A model generated the notes under the pieces. It was not told where the DNA came from, did no database searches, and worked only from the letters and a program-made list of their open reading frames with translations. A stretch of DNA of 64,000 nt from Bacteroides muris (ex Afrizal et al. 2022) (GTDB lineage: Bacteria; Bacteroidota; Bacteroidia; Bacteroidales; Bacteroidaceae). Position 1 is the first letter of the stretch; each line of letters opens with the position of its first letter. A program made the translations under genes and the position numbers. This document shows positions 35,375 to 45,574 of the stretch, piece after piece. The DNA lies in NCBI RefSeq assembly GCF_004793475.1, contig NZ_SRYZ01000001.1, positions 238,656 through 302,655 on the forward strand, written 5' to 3'.

Positions 35375-36823
35375 TTAGTATTCCAATAAATAGGGTTTCT
35401 CATTGAATGTTTTCCACAGCAATTCTCCAAACAATGTATTGGCCCATGCAAACCAGCTCCTTGTGAATTTCTTGGGGTCATCCTTGTGGAATGACTCGTG
35501 CATGAATCCGGTACCGGCATGCGTTTTCTGGAGCATCCGGATACATTGCTGTAACTCTTCATCGTTTTGAGCGGTCAGGGCTTTCATTATCAGACTCATC
35601 GGCCATATCATGTCTGTACCAATATGATGTCCTCCTATCCCTTCAAAATAAAAGCCTTTAAAGAAATAAGGATTGTATTCCGACCACACGAATCTTCTGG
35701 TATTGGCATAAATTGCATCATCACTATCAACACCACCCAGATAGGGTAACGCCAGCAGATTAGGGACGTTGGCATCATCACTAAGATAAGCCGATCCAAA
35801 GCCATCTATTTCAAAAGCATAGATTTTACCAAACTTCGGATGATTCACCACGGCATACGTCTGTAAAGCATTATAAACTTCTTTACTCAACGTCAACAGT
35901 TCATCAGCCAATACATTGTCTTTGGTTATCTTTTGAACCATTTCGGAAGCCTGCCTCAAACTGGCCACCGCAAAGAAATTGGACGGGACGAGAAAAGGAA
36001 AGATAGTGGCATCATCACTAGGCCTGAAAGTAGAACAAATCAATCCAACCGGATTTACTTTATAACCCACTCCACCCATAGGAACAGCATCTATAGCCCA
36101 TTCCGAAGTTCTGCGAAAGCTATAAGGCCCGTTACCATGTTTTCTCTGCTGTTCCTTGCAGACTCTTAAAATGGTTTCTATCGCCTTCTTCCATTGCGCA
36201 TCGAAAGGAGAAGCATCATTTGTCTTTTTCCAGTATCCATATGCCAGGCGAATGGGATAGCAAAGCGAATCCAATTCATACTTACGTTCGTGAATACCCG
36301 GTTTCATCTCCGTATGATCGCTGTTCCACCTTGTATACTTCGTATCATCATCATAAAAGGCATTGGCATACGGATCCTTCAATATAAAGGAAGTCTGCTT
36401 ATTGATAACGCCAATTATCAGTTTCTGCAGGTTCTTATCTTCAGACATGAAATCCAAATACGGATATACTTGGGCAGAACTATCCCTTAACCACATGGCA
36501 TCAATATCACCGGTAATCACATATGTATCCGGTCGGCCATCCTTTTCTGAATAAAAAACGGTTGTGTCCAACGTATTCGGAAAACAATTCCCAAACAGCC
36601 AGCCCAGTTCTTCATTCTTGACCTTCTGTTTAAAAGTAGCAATGGCCTTTTCAATGGCAGGACTTTTGAAGTTCCTTTCCGATATAGGCTTCCTTACTGT
36701 TGGAAACGACGAAAAAGAGGTAGCTGTCGAAGCTACGCCTGAATTCGCAAACATCAAGTTTTTATTCAGCGCATATCCTGCCCCCAAAAGGCCCACTCTC
36801 CTTATAAAATTTCTTCTGTTCAT
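35375..36823 (-). CDS. GH125 exo-alpha-1,6-mannosidase
   Basis: The 482-residue (alpha/alpha)6-barrel enzyme has a Tat-like leader (MNRRNFIRRVGLLGAGYALN). The conserved GH125 blocks are VITGDIDAMWLRDSSAQVYP, HERKYELDSLCYPIRLAYGYW (expected acid Asp) and GTGFMHESFHKDDP (expected base Glu), followed by FTRSWFAWANTLFGELLW. GH125 removes non-reducing alpha-1,6-linked mannose by inversion and needs no metal. In a D-arabinan locus it would fit trimming of the alpha-1,6-mannan core of lipoarabinomannan or lipomannan. The frame extends to 36862, but MNRRNFIRR is the natural start. Confidence 0.92.
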   Translation of the reverse strand: MNRRNFIRRVGLLGAGYALNKNLMFANSGVASTATSFSSFPTVRKPISERNFKSPAIEKAIATFKQKVKNEELGWLFGNCFPNTLDTTVFYSEKDGRPDTYVITGDIDAMWLRDSSAQVYPYLDFMSEDKNLQKLIIGVINKQTSFILKDPYANAFYDDDTKYTRWNSDHTEMKPGIHERKYELDSLCYPIRLAYGYWKKTNDASPFDAQWKKAIETILRVCKEQQRKHGNGPYSFRRTSEWAIDAVPMGGVGYKVNPVGLICSTFRPSDDATIFPFLVPSNFFAVASLRQASEMVQKITKDNVLADELLTLSKEVYNALQTYAVVNHPKFGKIYAFEIDGFGSAYLSDDANVPNLLALPYLGGVDSDDAIYANTRRFVWSEYNPYFFKGFYFEGIGGHHIGTDMIWPMSLIMKALTAQNDEELQQCIRMLQKTHAGTGFMHESFHKDDPKKFTRSWFAWANTLFGELLWKTFNEKPYLLEY

Positions 36824-36924
36824 GCTATAAATCCATTGATTAAAAATATTATCCTGGAACAATCTTCTTATCCTAACAAACTAACAACTGATTGAAATAC
36901 AATTTCAACTGATAAACATCACCC

Positions 36925-38931
36925 TTATAACCTTCTGATATGTAATAGCGCTCCTCCATCCTTTGCCAGATTCAGTTCAATGATATCCTTCCTTGTAACT
37001 TTCCGTACCTGTCTGTCCAGATTGTTTGGATTCCGCTCCACATCCTCCGCATCGGTATAGATCGTTGCCTGGTAGTCCCCCTCACTAAGGAAGTCCAATT
37101 CCAATTTCAGATCCCTTTCCGTACCGTTGTTCAGCGAGCCTACCCACCAGTCCGAACCGCTCCTGCGGGCCACCGTGACATGCTCATTCATCCTTGCCAG
37201 CGGAACTCTTATCTCATCCCACGTTCCCGGCACGGTACGGAGCACCTCGAACCCCGGTTGACCTTCATAAGCCTTTGGCGTATCGCACAACGAGGTAAGA
37301 TGGTTTTCCAAAACCACATACATGGCCAACATATGGCAGCGCGTGCTCATTACATGAGGATTTACATACTGTATCTTGAACTCCGAGCGCGGCAGTGCCC
37401 TGAACCCTCCCAGGTGATAGTCCGTCGCTCCCGCCAGCATCCTGGTGAAGGGTATCGCAATGTCATGGTCCGCATTCACCAGCGTGTCCCATTTGCATAC
37501 TTCATAGTTGAGTGTCCCTTCCCGTGTGAATTCATTCGGATACGTCCTTACCAGTCCGGAAGGCTTGCTCGACCCATGGAACTGTATGAACAGTCTGTGT
37601 CTTGCCGCACATTCCAGTATCTCTTCTTGAATGCGTATCATCTCTTGGTCATTGCGGTCCATGAAGTCCACCATGAGTCCCCTGACCCCCCATCCCTCAT
37701 AGAGCGCAAAGGCTTCTTCGAGTTTGTCGTACAACGGTCTCCAGTGTACCCACAGATGTATGCCAACCCCCTTGCTCCTTGCATATTCCACAATTCTCGG
37801 CATGTTCAGGCACGGTATCGGTTTTGTAACGTCCGCATTGGGTCCCGCCCATCCGAAATTGAAGTTGTCATCATAGTACCAAGGAGTCTCTGCATATCCG
37901 TAGATTCCATGTGCATCCAAGCCATTGCGTGCTGCAAAATCGATGTAGTACTTGTTTGTATCGAAGTTGTTTCCCGGAGAGAACGTGCTGTCCGGCACGA
38001 CATTCCCGTTCCACCATGTGAACGTAGTCCTGCAAGGCTTAATCCATGAAGTGTCTTCAATCCTGCAGGGCTCGTTCAGGCTTGTTAGTATATTCGTCTC
38101 CAGCAATCCTCCCACCCGGTCTGCAACGGAGATTACGCGCCACGGGGTACGGTGCGGGAAACTGTCTGTCTCGACCTTTATCTTCTCCTGCCCCAGTTTT
38201 GGCGAGAGCTTTCCCACCAGTCCACCCTTCTCCTTCACCAGGTACATTCCCGCATAGTCCCTTATGGCCGCTTCAGTTATAGCCACTGCCACCCCGTTGT
38301 CGAACTCGAATGTCGCCGGCATCTCTATCAGCCTTTTCCTTGCCACCTTGTCATATCTTACATGACTGTATACCCCTTCGTGTGTATTCACATACCCGGG
38401 CAGGTACATGAGCAACGCCATCGGGTTTCCTTGCAAGTTGAACTGTGTCCTTTCATCATACATCACGTATGAATCCCATGCTTTCTGTTCCGGAAATTCA
38501 TATCTGAATGCTATCCCGTCATCGAATGCCCTTACAACCAGGTTTATCAGACGGCCGGAATCTGACCGTTCCTGCATGGGAACGGTCATTTCATTGCAAC
38601 GGCTACGTACACTACTTGTCTTGCCGACAATGAGCTTGTATGTCTCATCAATCTTTTTACGCTGCACCTTTCCTGCTTTAAGATTCCTTCCGAACTCTCC
38701 GCTATCAAAGCTGAAACCAAGCAAAGAATTTGCTATAAGAGACTGCTTCCTATAGTCGATGTCATATGAAACACTCTCCGGCGTTACTTTCAGAGAAAAT
38801 CTAAGTTTTCCGTCAGGAGACGATACAGACATTCTCTGCTGTGCAGAAACAGCTATAAAACAAAATAATGCAACACACAAAACAAGAAGTTTCTTCTTCT
38901 CTGTCATCTTAATCTGTCTTTGATTGTACAT
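36925..38931 (-). CDS. GH97 alpha-glycosidase (second copy, retaining type)
   Basis: This secreted enzyme has 668 residues (660 if it starts at 38907, MTEKKKLLVL). A signal peptide (LLVLCVALFCFIAVSAQQ) is followed by the GH97 N-domain (SVSSPDGKLRFSLKV) and a barrel with TTFTWWNGNVVPDS, GIHLWVHWRP and GLMVDFMDRNDQEMI. The Asp in MVDFM is at the retaining-type nucleophile site, and HGSSKPSGLVRTYPNEFTRE is the conserved acid/base region. By eye the gene is richer in G+C than its neighbours. It may remove alpha-galactose or alpha-glucose side groups. It sits 18 nt after GH116 in the same operon. Confidence 0.88.
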   Translation of the reverse strand: MYNQRQIKMTEKKKLLVLCVALFCFIAVSAQQRMSVSSPDGKLRFSLKVTPESVSYDIDYRKQSLIANSLLGFSFDSGEFGRNLKAGKVQRKKIDETYKLIVGKTSSVRSRCNEMTVPMQERSDSGRLINLVVRAFDDGIAFRYEFPEQKAWDSYVMYDERTQFNLQGNPMALLMYLPGYVNTHEGVYSHVRYDKVARKRLIEMPATFEFDNGVAVAITEAAIRDYAGMYLVKEKGGLVGKLSPKLGQEKIKVETDSFPHRTPWRVISVADRVGGLLETNILTSLNEPCRIEDTSWIKPCRTTFTWWNGNVVPDSTFSPGNNFDTNKYYIDFAARNGLDAHGIYGYAETPWYYDDNFNFGWAGPNADVTKPIPCLNMPRIVEYARSKGVGIHLWVHWRPLYDKLEEAFALYEGWGVRGLMVDFMDRNDQEMIRIQEEILECAARHRLFIQFHGSSKPSGLVRTYPNEFTREGTLNYEVCKWDTLVNADHDIAIPFTRMLAGATDYHLGGFRALPRSEFKIQYVNPHVMSTRCHMLAMYVVLENHLTSLCDTPKAYEGQPGFEVLRTVPGTWDEIRVPLARMNEHVTVARRSGSDWWVGSLNNGTERDLKLELDFLSEGDYQATIYTDAEDVERNPNNLDRQVRKVTRKDIIELNLAKDGGALLHIRRL

Positions 38932-38948
38932 CCCTATCCTAATTGACC

Positions 38949-41927
38949 TCAATCCACAATCTTGCCTGAAACATTATAGCGTTTCACATCAATGTTGCCA
39001 TAAACCACGTTCAACACAGGCTTTCCTGCTTTCCATTCAATAGTTCCGAAACCGGTATCAGTACTGATGAAACTTTTGAAATCACCAATCTTAGAATTGA
39101 TGTACATGGTTTTGTCAACAGCATCATACCGCACTCCTGTAAGCCCCTGCAACATTCCATAGCTTGCCATGGCACGTGCATACCAGTGGCCGCACTCTAT
39201 CTCATTGAATGGGTTTCTTACTCTTCCATCATATCTCTCACGGCATTCACGGACAATATCCAAGCCCTTTTCCACCTCACCTTTCATCATCAAATGACTG
39301 GCAACCTGATATTCGATACCGGTCCAGACCTCGTTGCTGTATACAAAAGGCAGTGACAGCATACCACCCTTCGGCCATGTGCAAAGCAATAATCCGCCAT
39401 CCTTACCACAAGCATACACCGGTCTTTGAGGATTGAAATGGTCTATCAAGTCATGTTTCAGATTGTATTTGTGTACGGCCACCAGATGGCTCCTGACCTT
39501 TTCATTGTCCAGCACTTCATCCAGTCCGCATACGGAAGCCATCCACATCCCCAAAATTCCATCGGACAGACAACCGGTACCGTATTGGTATTTCGGTCCT
39601 TCTTCCTTCAGCAATTTCAGGGCCTCTTCGGAATAACTTCCCCCGAAAGACATTACATCGACCGGATTGGGAGCCTGAAGCCCTTCCCACTGAATTTTCT
39701 GTATGAAATATTCTCCATCGAAGAGTGCAGTTTCCATGTATTTCCTGCCCTTTGACAGCAGGGCCGTATATTCCTTGACGGGTTGCTTCAGCTCCTTGCC
39801 CATCTCTATAAACGCAGTCAAAGCTCCCAAATAGAAACTTGTACACATGCCGTCCGGTCCCCAGAACTCGATGTCATAAGTATTGTGGTGCGGCTCTTCA
39901 AGACAGCCCTTATGTAAGGGGTCCCATGTACGGATGCAATAGTCCAGGCTCTTCTTCACTGCCGGGAAAAGGTCTTTCATCCACTGCGTGTCCCCGCTGA
40001 TACGCCATTCACGGTAAACTTTCATAATCCCGCCCAACTGTCCGTCGGCAGCAGCATGGAAGTTGTGGGGCGGTGCCGAAATAGGCAAGTTTACTCTAAA
40101 ATTCTGGTGTCCTTCCGTATTCTGGCTTACCCTGAATTCCGTTTCACGCAAGGTTCTTTCCAAAGACGGAAACAAATGGGGCAAAGCCTGTGCATAATTC
40201 CACACATGCGTACAACTTCCGTGACAAGAGCCAAAAGAATCCTGGCATCCTTCCCAAGCCCAAAATCTTCCATCCCATTGGCGCAATACCGTAGGAGATT
40301 TCAATATAGTCAAATTAGCAGCGACAGCCTCCAATACTTCTGCCGGCAAAGAGGAACTATAGAATGCATCACTGAACAGCCGGCTGTTCTTTTCCAGCAT
40401 CGCCCGGTTTGCATCCCAATAGCCGATAACCTCATTCAAACTCTTGAAGCGCTCCGAGTACCAAGGTCTGTAGGTAGCTTCGGCATCTTCTTCATTTGCC
40501 AGGAATTGTTTTTCTTCTTCGGAAGAATCCACAACCTGCCAGTCTCCCCAGCCGTTGCTTTCAAAATCGGCAAGTAAGGTGGATGTAGAAGACAAGTTGT
40601 AAATATCTTCATTCCTATTGTCTGTCAACACAAACTGGTCAGCCAGAATATGTCCCCACGGGTAAACATCCAAATCAATGACTTTCACAAAAGCCTTCTT
40701 TCCTTGATAAGGTTTCAAATCCCATACGGTTTCACTCAGAGTCTCCGTCTGGTTTCCGACCGCCGTCTCTACAATCTTTCCGTCTACTACAAGATTTACA
40801 GAAGTACGGTCAGCCTGACTGCCTCCACCTACCAGAAACTTCAGATATCTTTTCCCAATATTGAATTCAGGAGACTGAATAATACCCGTCAGTCCATCTC
40901 CACCCTTATCGAACGAGTTCAGCAACTGCTTGCCGACAAAGCCGCTCACAGGTTGCTGACCGGAAGCCGTTCCCTTGCAGGGCATCCCCGTAAATGCCTG
41001 TCCTACCTTTCTGGCACCACCGATAGAAAGGTTTGAATCGGGCAGATACCAGCAGAAGTTTACCTTGACTGTTTTTGTCTCTCCCGGCTGCAACGTCAGC
41101 GGAACATAAACAGACGCTCCCGGAACAACACCCTTAACCGGCTGCTTATCAGCGATCCGCCCATAGCGAATATTATCCCAAACCACAGTCTGCGGATCGA
41201 ACCAGGCACCACGGAACCAACAATGGTCTACAACAGCAGCAGCATTGTCCACATAAATGGCCAGTCCGCTGTTGTTCTGGTCGGATTCTAAAACAAACCC
41301 GTTCTTTACTCCTCGGATAGTACCCTGACCATCAATGAAATTTTTGGTATTATAAGAAAACACGGTTTCGATAGCCTTATCGGAAGTGTTTGTAAACTGA
41401 TATTCCAGTACTCCAACCGGTAAGCTGGAATTGTCCGCATCCGTCGGAATAAAAGGACTCCAACCCGTAATCTTTGCCACCAAAGGCATATCCTTGTCTC
41501 TTAAATCAATAGTCGCAAAAGGAAAACGTGCCTGGAAAACCGCCTCCTCAAAGCGGGGAAGGCCATATGTCTTGTCTCCCCTACCTAAACCACTCTGTGC
41601 AGGACCAAATAACTTCCAAGTCGGAACCTGCCCTTCCAATACCTTTGCCCCGTTTTCAACACCCTTTACATAAATCGCGGCAAAGGTATACGGCTCATTC
41701 ATCACATCAGGATAGTGCCTGAGAGACACATGCGAAATGGCACCGGTTCCCTCCAAACAGAACATTCCGGCGCCGATTCCCCCTATAGGAAATGCAATCT
41801 TATCCAGATATTCCTTTTGATACTTACCGTTAAACTCCCGCCCTTCACTGTTCTGGGACATTGCTTTACCCGGAAACAGTATAGCCACATTAAATAGGGC
41901 CAATAAAGTTAAAGTTGATCTTACCAT
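38949..41927 (-). CDS. GH116-family glycosidase (GBA2-like)
   Basis: This 992-residue secreted protein has a signal peptide (LALFNVAILFPGKAMSQ). The GH116 N-domain begins FNGKYQKEYLDKIAFPIGGI with GAGMFCLEGTGAISHVSLRH. The C-terminal (alpha/alpha)6 barrel (old DUF608) has HVWNYAQALPHLFPSLERTLR, HNTYDIEFWGPDGMCTSFY (expected nucleophile Glu) and GTGCLSDGILGMWMASVCGL (expected acid Asp). An insertion of about 130 residues between the domains contains a Gly-rich beta segment (LKFLVGGGSQADRTSVNLVV) that looks like a carbohydrate-binding module. Characterised members are retaining beta-glucosidases, xylosidases or glucosaminidases. A role on furanosides is possible but not shown by sequence. Confidence 0.82.
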   Translation of the reverse strand: MVRSTLTLLALFNVAILFPGKAMSQNSEGREFNGKYQKEYLDKIAFPIGGIGAGMFCLEGTGAISHVSLRHYPDVMNEPYTFAAIYVKGVENGAKVLEGQVPTWKLFGPAQSGLGRGDKTYGLPRFEEAVFQARFPFATIDLRDKDMPLVAKITGWSPFIPTDADNSSLPVGVLEYQFTNTSDKAIETVFSYNTKNFIDGQGTIRGVKNGFVLESDQNNSGLAIYVDNAAAVVDHCWFRGAWFDPQTVVWDNIRYGRIADKQPVKGVVPGASVYVPLTLQPGETKTVKVNFCWYLPDSNLSIGGARKVGQAFTGMPCKGTASGQQPVSGFVGKQLLNSFDKGGDGLTGIIQSPEFNIGKRYLKFLVGGGSQADRTSVNLVVDGKIVETAVGNQTETLSETVWDLKPYQGKKAFVKVIDLDVYPWGHILADQFVLTDNRNEDIYNLSSTSTLLADFESNGWGDWQVVDSSEEEKQFLANEEDAEATYRPWYSERFKSLNEVIGYWDANRAMLEKNSRLFSDAFYSSSLPAEVLEAVAANLTILKSPTVLRQWDGRFWAWEGCQDSFGSCHGSCTHVWNYAQALPHLFPSLERTLRETEFRVSQNTEGHQNFRVNLPISAPPHNFHAAADGQLGGIMKVYREWRISGDTQWMKDLFPAVKKSLDYCIRTWDPLHKGCLEEPHHNTYDIEFWGPDGMCTSFYLGALTAFIEMGKELKQPVKEYTALLSKGRKYMETALFDGEYFIQKIQWEGLQAPNPVDVMSFGGSYSEEALKLLKEEGPKYQYGTGCLSDGILGMWMASVCGLDEVLDNEKVRSHLVAVHKYNLKHDLIDHFNPQRPVYACGKDGGLLLCTWPKGGMLSLPFVYSNEVWTGIEYQVASHLMMKGEVEKGLDIVRECRERYDGRVRNPFNEIECGHWYARAMASYGMLQGLTGVRYDAVDKTMYINSKIGDFKSFISTDTGFGTIEWKAGKPVLNVVYGNIDVKRYNVSGKIVD

Positions 41928-41954
41928 AGTTGAATTATTAATGTTAACGAATCA

Positions 41955-44051
41955 TTATTCTATTTTTCCAAATTTATCAAGGATGCGGTTGTACGCTTCA
42001 GCCGCTGCTCCATTTCCCCAATCATAGATTGTAAACTCACCCATACCTTCACCTGCCGGATTTGTACGGCCGCCATGCCCGTAATTTTCCATCATGAATC
42101 CATAATCCTCTGAAGCAAAGAACGGATGAACTTTTTCCCATTGCTGTTTGGTTTGAGGATTTTCAGTACAATACATCATTACAAAAGATGCCTTAAGTGC
42201 AGCATATCCCCGTTCTATATACTCTGGCTTATCAAGAAGTTTTCCATATTGAATGATGAGTTCGGAAAAAAGACTTTCGCGTGAATCATTCCATTCACCA
42301 TCGGCATTCAACACACCAAAACCACCCAATACATTTACATACATGTATGGCGGCTGCCACGACGCTTGGGTCATCAGCAATTCATCAAGTGTACGCTGTC
42401 CATAATCAAGATATTCTTTATTTGAGGTAAGACGATAGCACTCCAGTAAGGCTTCAGCTGTCCAGAACATTGAAAAATTATTCTGTTTATGCATATTGTT
42501 CCGCAAAACTTTTTTACCTACCAAGTTATCCGAACCGTAACGAGAACAAGACCAATAGGTTTCAAAGTCTTCCCACTTCCCAACCGGAATAATTTCATGG
42601 ATAACTGCATTCATAGCTCTAAATGCTGCCCGTTTATACTCTTCCTTATGTGTAAGCTCATACAGTTTAAGTAAAAAAGTAACTGATAAAGATGTTTCAG
42701 GAGAAGCATTTAAATGGTTCATCGGCTGCATTGTCTTTAAGTCAAGCCAGCCAGGGAAAAAACCATTTTCATACTGTATTCCAAGTAAAGCCATCGCATA
42801 ATCTTCTGCATAAGCCAAAAGACGGGCATCTTTTTCTAATTCATCATACCACCGAAGCATCAACAATGCTGTCCAACTCATATCAAGAATATGATACGGA
42901 GATTCTTTCGGATTCCAAGTATAAGGGTTTCTGTTGGAATTTCCCCAATAATAGGTATTCCACCCCTTGCTCCGATTATACTTTTTACCATCAATCTCTA
43001 CTTCATGCATTTCCGTACCGATAAGTCCATAGAAAAAACCATTCCTCTGCGGAAATGACAGAGCCAGTTCTTTTGTCAAATTTGCTTTTGCAAAAAGCTC
43101 CCTATTACCGGTTCTTCTTGCATATCGATATAACCCACTTGCAGAACGCAATGAACTGAACCATGCCTGATTCCAGATAGAACGAAATTCACGTTCATTA
43201 ATCTCTCCCGGATAATTGGGACTTTGTGTAACATTCACAATGAATACGGGAGCACCCACTTTGTTTCCATCTAACTCAAATTGCTGCCACACATTTTCTG
43301 ACCATGAATTAAAAGCCCAATTATAAGTATGTTGCACATACTTTTCCAGGCTCTCCTTCACCGGATTACCTTTCACATATGCAGTATGCCCCCATCGACT
43401 CCACATAAATTCTAACGGCTTCTTGAAAGGATTCCGCAATACTTCCTTGCTATCAGAATACATCAAATAAAAGCCTATTTCAATATCTCCTTTTGGATAA
43501 GTAGTTTCTTGATTACGCTCAAACAGAACGTGTTCGGATACATGGTTATTGCACATTCCGAGAATAAGTGTATTAGAGGATGCGTCCATATCCATATACC
43601 ATCGTACAGGAGTCCCCTTCTGCATAATATCCAAATCGGGGATAAGAATAAGAGTTTGATGATCGTCTGCTACAATAAGGGCAGGAGAACGGAATACATG
43701 TTGATCGATGACATTTCTATCAGTAGGGGTAAGATGTGGCGCCCAATGGAATGAAGGTAAAAAATCCGGCTTTACGGCTATACGCCAATCACCTTGTTGA
43801 ACAGAGTTTTTAAGCGAAAAAGAAAGGTTTATGTACAAAGTGTTGTTATCTATCACTTTCACATGGCTTTTTCCTCTCTCAATTCCTAATAAATCATACT
43901 GTATAGCATCAATAGCTTTACTAAAATTTTTCGGAAAAACACCCTTATTCAACTCAATTCTCTCTTGTGCATCCCAATGCTCTTGAGCACAGATGCCTAT
44001 GTTGGACATTATCATCCAAACAAAAGTTATAATTAATGTGCGTGTGTTCAT
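41955..44051 (-). CDS. Secreted six-hairpin-like glycosidase of unknown activity
   Basis: The 698-residue protein has a signal peptide (IITFVWMIMSNIGICAQ). Residues about 30-230 are beta-rich with WAPHLTP and VRWYMDMDASSNTL. Residues about 250-690 have the regular helix pairs of an (alpha/alpha)6 barrel, with repeated Trp/Tyr-rich helix starts (WNQAWFSSLRSASGLYRYAR; MSWTALLMLRWYDELEKDA; GYDPUL-type turns such as YGHGGRTNPAGEGMGEFT). I do not recognise a CAZy family. It lies between GH116 and DUF4185, 27 nt and 22 nt from them, so it very probably acts on the same glycan. An uncharacterised lyase or hydrolase is likely; residues cannot be assigned. Confidence 0.65.
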   Translation of the reverse strand: MNTRTLIITFVWMIMSNIGICAQEHWDAQERIELNKGVFPKNFSKAIDAIQYDLLGIERGKSHVKVIDNNTLYINLSFSLKNSVQQGDWRIAVKPDFLPSFHWAPHLTPTDRNVIDQHVFRSPALIVADDHQTLILIPDLDIMQKGTPVRWYMDMDASSNTLILGMCNNHVSEHVLFERNQETTYPKGDIEIGFYLMYSDSKEVLRNPFKKPLEFMWSRWGHTAYVKGNPVKESLEKYVQHTYNWAFNSWSENVWQQFELDGNKVGAPVFIVNVTQSPNYPGEINEREFRSIWNQAWFSSLRSASGLYRYARRTGNRELFAKANLTKELALSFPQRNGFFYGLIGTEMHEVEIDGKKYNRSKGWNTYYWGNSNRNPYTWNPKESPYHILDMSWTALLMLRWYDELEKDARLLAYAEDYAMALLGIQYENGFFPGWLDLKTMQPMNHLNASPETSLSVTFLLKLYELTHKEEYKRAAFRAMNAVIHEIIPVGKWEDFETYWSCSRYGSDNLVGKKVLRNNMHKQNNFSMFWTAEALLECYRLTSNKEYLDYGQRTLDELLMTQASWQPPYMYVNVLGGFGVLNADGEWNDSRESLFSELIIQYGKLLDKPEYIERGYAALKASFVMMYCTENPQTKQQWEKVHPFFASEDYGFMMENYGHGGRTNPAGEGMGEFTIYDWGNGAAAEAYNRILDKFGKIE

Positions 44052-44073
44052 GATATTATATTTATCAATATAA

Positions 44074-45480
44074 TTAAAACTCTCCCATATCAGCCAATTC
44101 AGCCTTCATTAAAAAAACATTATAAGGCATCCACATTGACATCGTAAAATATAAATTATCACCAGTTACCGACAACGGATGAATGTAAGAACCATACAAT
44201 TGGGCATACTCTCTACCATTAGCAAGCTCATAGGGTTCACTCCATGGGCCAGTTATGTCTTCTGCCGTACGCATAGTTATATTATATCTATCTGCATTGA
44301 AATAAGCAATTATCCATTTCTTATGTGTCTCGTTATATATAAAAGAAAGTTCACCAACCTTATCTTCTATTAATACTGTTGCCTCATTTTCATTGCCTTT
44401 TATCCATTGATTAGTAAAAGCATTCCAATATTCATAAGCTGTCTTATTCTCAATATCTGTTTCATGAAATCGTGCTAATTTAGCATTGCTATCCCTCCCC
44501 GTTTGAGTACCTATCATATAAACATATCCATCTTTCTTAAAGTACCCTACCTGGCCAAAAAAACTATAAGATGAGAAGGTTATATCTTTACATTTAGCCC
44601 ATGTCAAACCATTATCAACCGACTTATATATTCCCGAATAATTTGTAATCCATCCCGTCCAATTTCTCATATTAAAATAATGCACATAATCTATTCCATT
44701 AGCACGAATAGCAGCTGTTGGGATAGAAGTCCAATCACCATTACCTGACGAATCTTTTCCTCCATATACTATCTCGCGGGCATACCCTTTATCATCAGTA
44801 GCCATATTACTGAATGACAATCCATCTTCTAAATCATTATCCTCCGAGAAAGCCAGCACATTACTACGCCAACTCCCTCCGTTAGGTCCAGGATTAGCCG
44901 GATTAGGCTTAAAGTCATACCCAAAAGTATCACCAAAGAAAATTCCATATTTTCCGGGCTGCATCTCCCAAATAATGCCAAGATCTGTTCCTCCTACATT
45001 CCATTTTGTCGCAGTATTATTAGGGTTTGGGAAGTTTTCTCCGTCCATAGAACTACCAGTTACACGAGCAGTACGACTGACGCTTCGGATAAAGAATCCC
45101 CAACGGTTATCCACATTCAAAGAAAGGTCATTCGATTTGTTTCCATCTTTATAAACTGCTACCAATATCAATCTAAAATTCTGGGGATCCGTCTTCTGAA
45201 CCACATAATTAAATACATAATCTGCAGTTAACTCATTTCTATCTATTTTGACTGAATAACTATTTCCTCCACTTTTTCGAACCATCAGATAATCTATGGC
45301 ATCTATATTCTTAAAATTCAGAATCGTTGAAACAACCTTCGTGTCTTTATTTGGAATCAGAAAAGTTTTCGCAGAGATAATCTCATCAACTGGTATAAAA
45401 GGCTCATTTTCCTCTTTATCCGAACAAGAAAACAACAAGAATATAGAGAAAGAAAGAACCATAAATAGAATATTTTTCAT
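44074..45480 (-). CDS. DUF4185 lipoprotein, probable endo-D-arabinanase (GH183-type)
   Basis: This 468-residue protein has a lipoprotein signal (FMVLSFSIFLLFSC) and acidic lipobox flank (SDKEENE), so it is probably at the cell surface. An Ig-like domain fills about 30-130. The DUF4185 five-bladed propeller follows: KWNVGGTDLGIIWEMQPGKY, GIFFGDTFGYDFKPN, RSNVLAFSEDND, IYKSVDNGLTWAKC, FGQVGYFKKDGYVYMIGTQT, FIYNETHKKWIIAYFN and the end SMWMPYNVFLM. The Asp residues of GTDLG and GDTFG are the likely catalytic acids. DUF4185 proteins of Dysgonomonas and mycobacteria are endo-D-arabinofuranases (GH183). This makes it the natural first-cut enzyme of the locus. A broken paralogue lies at 25382. Confidence 0.8.
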   Translation of the reverse strand: MKNILFMVLSFSIFLLFSCSDKEENEPFIPVDEIISAKTFLIPNKDTKVVSTILNFKNIDAIDYLMVRKSGGNSYSVKIDRNELTADYVFNYVVQKTDPQNFRLILVAVYKDGNKSNDLSLNVDNRWGFFIRSVSRTARVTGSSMDGENFPNPNNTATKWNVGGTDLGIIWEMQPGKYGIFFGDTFGYDFKPNPANPGPNGGSWRSNVLAFSEDNDLEDGLSFSNMATDDKGYAREIVYGGKDSSGNGDWTSIPTAAIRANGIDYVHYFNMRNWTGWITNYSGIYKSVDNGLTWAKCKDITFSSYSFFGQVGYFKKDGYVYMIGTQTGRDSNAKLARFHETDIENKTAYEYWNAFTNQWIKGNENEATVLIEDKVGELSFIYNETHKKWIIAYFNADRYNITMRTAEDITGPWSEPYELANGREYAQLYGSYIHPLSVTGDNLYFTMSMWMPYNVFLMKAELADMGEF

Positions 45481-45574
45481 AGCGTCTGTTTTAAGTCAGT
45501 TTACTGTATCTATAGATGCAGTACACGGGAAGCATAGAAATACCGGACTGCATCTATGATACAGCAAACTTTAA

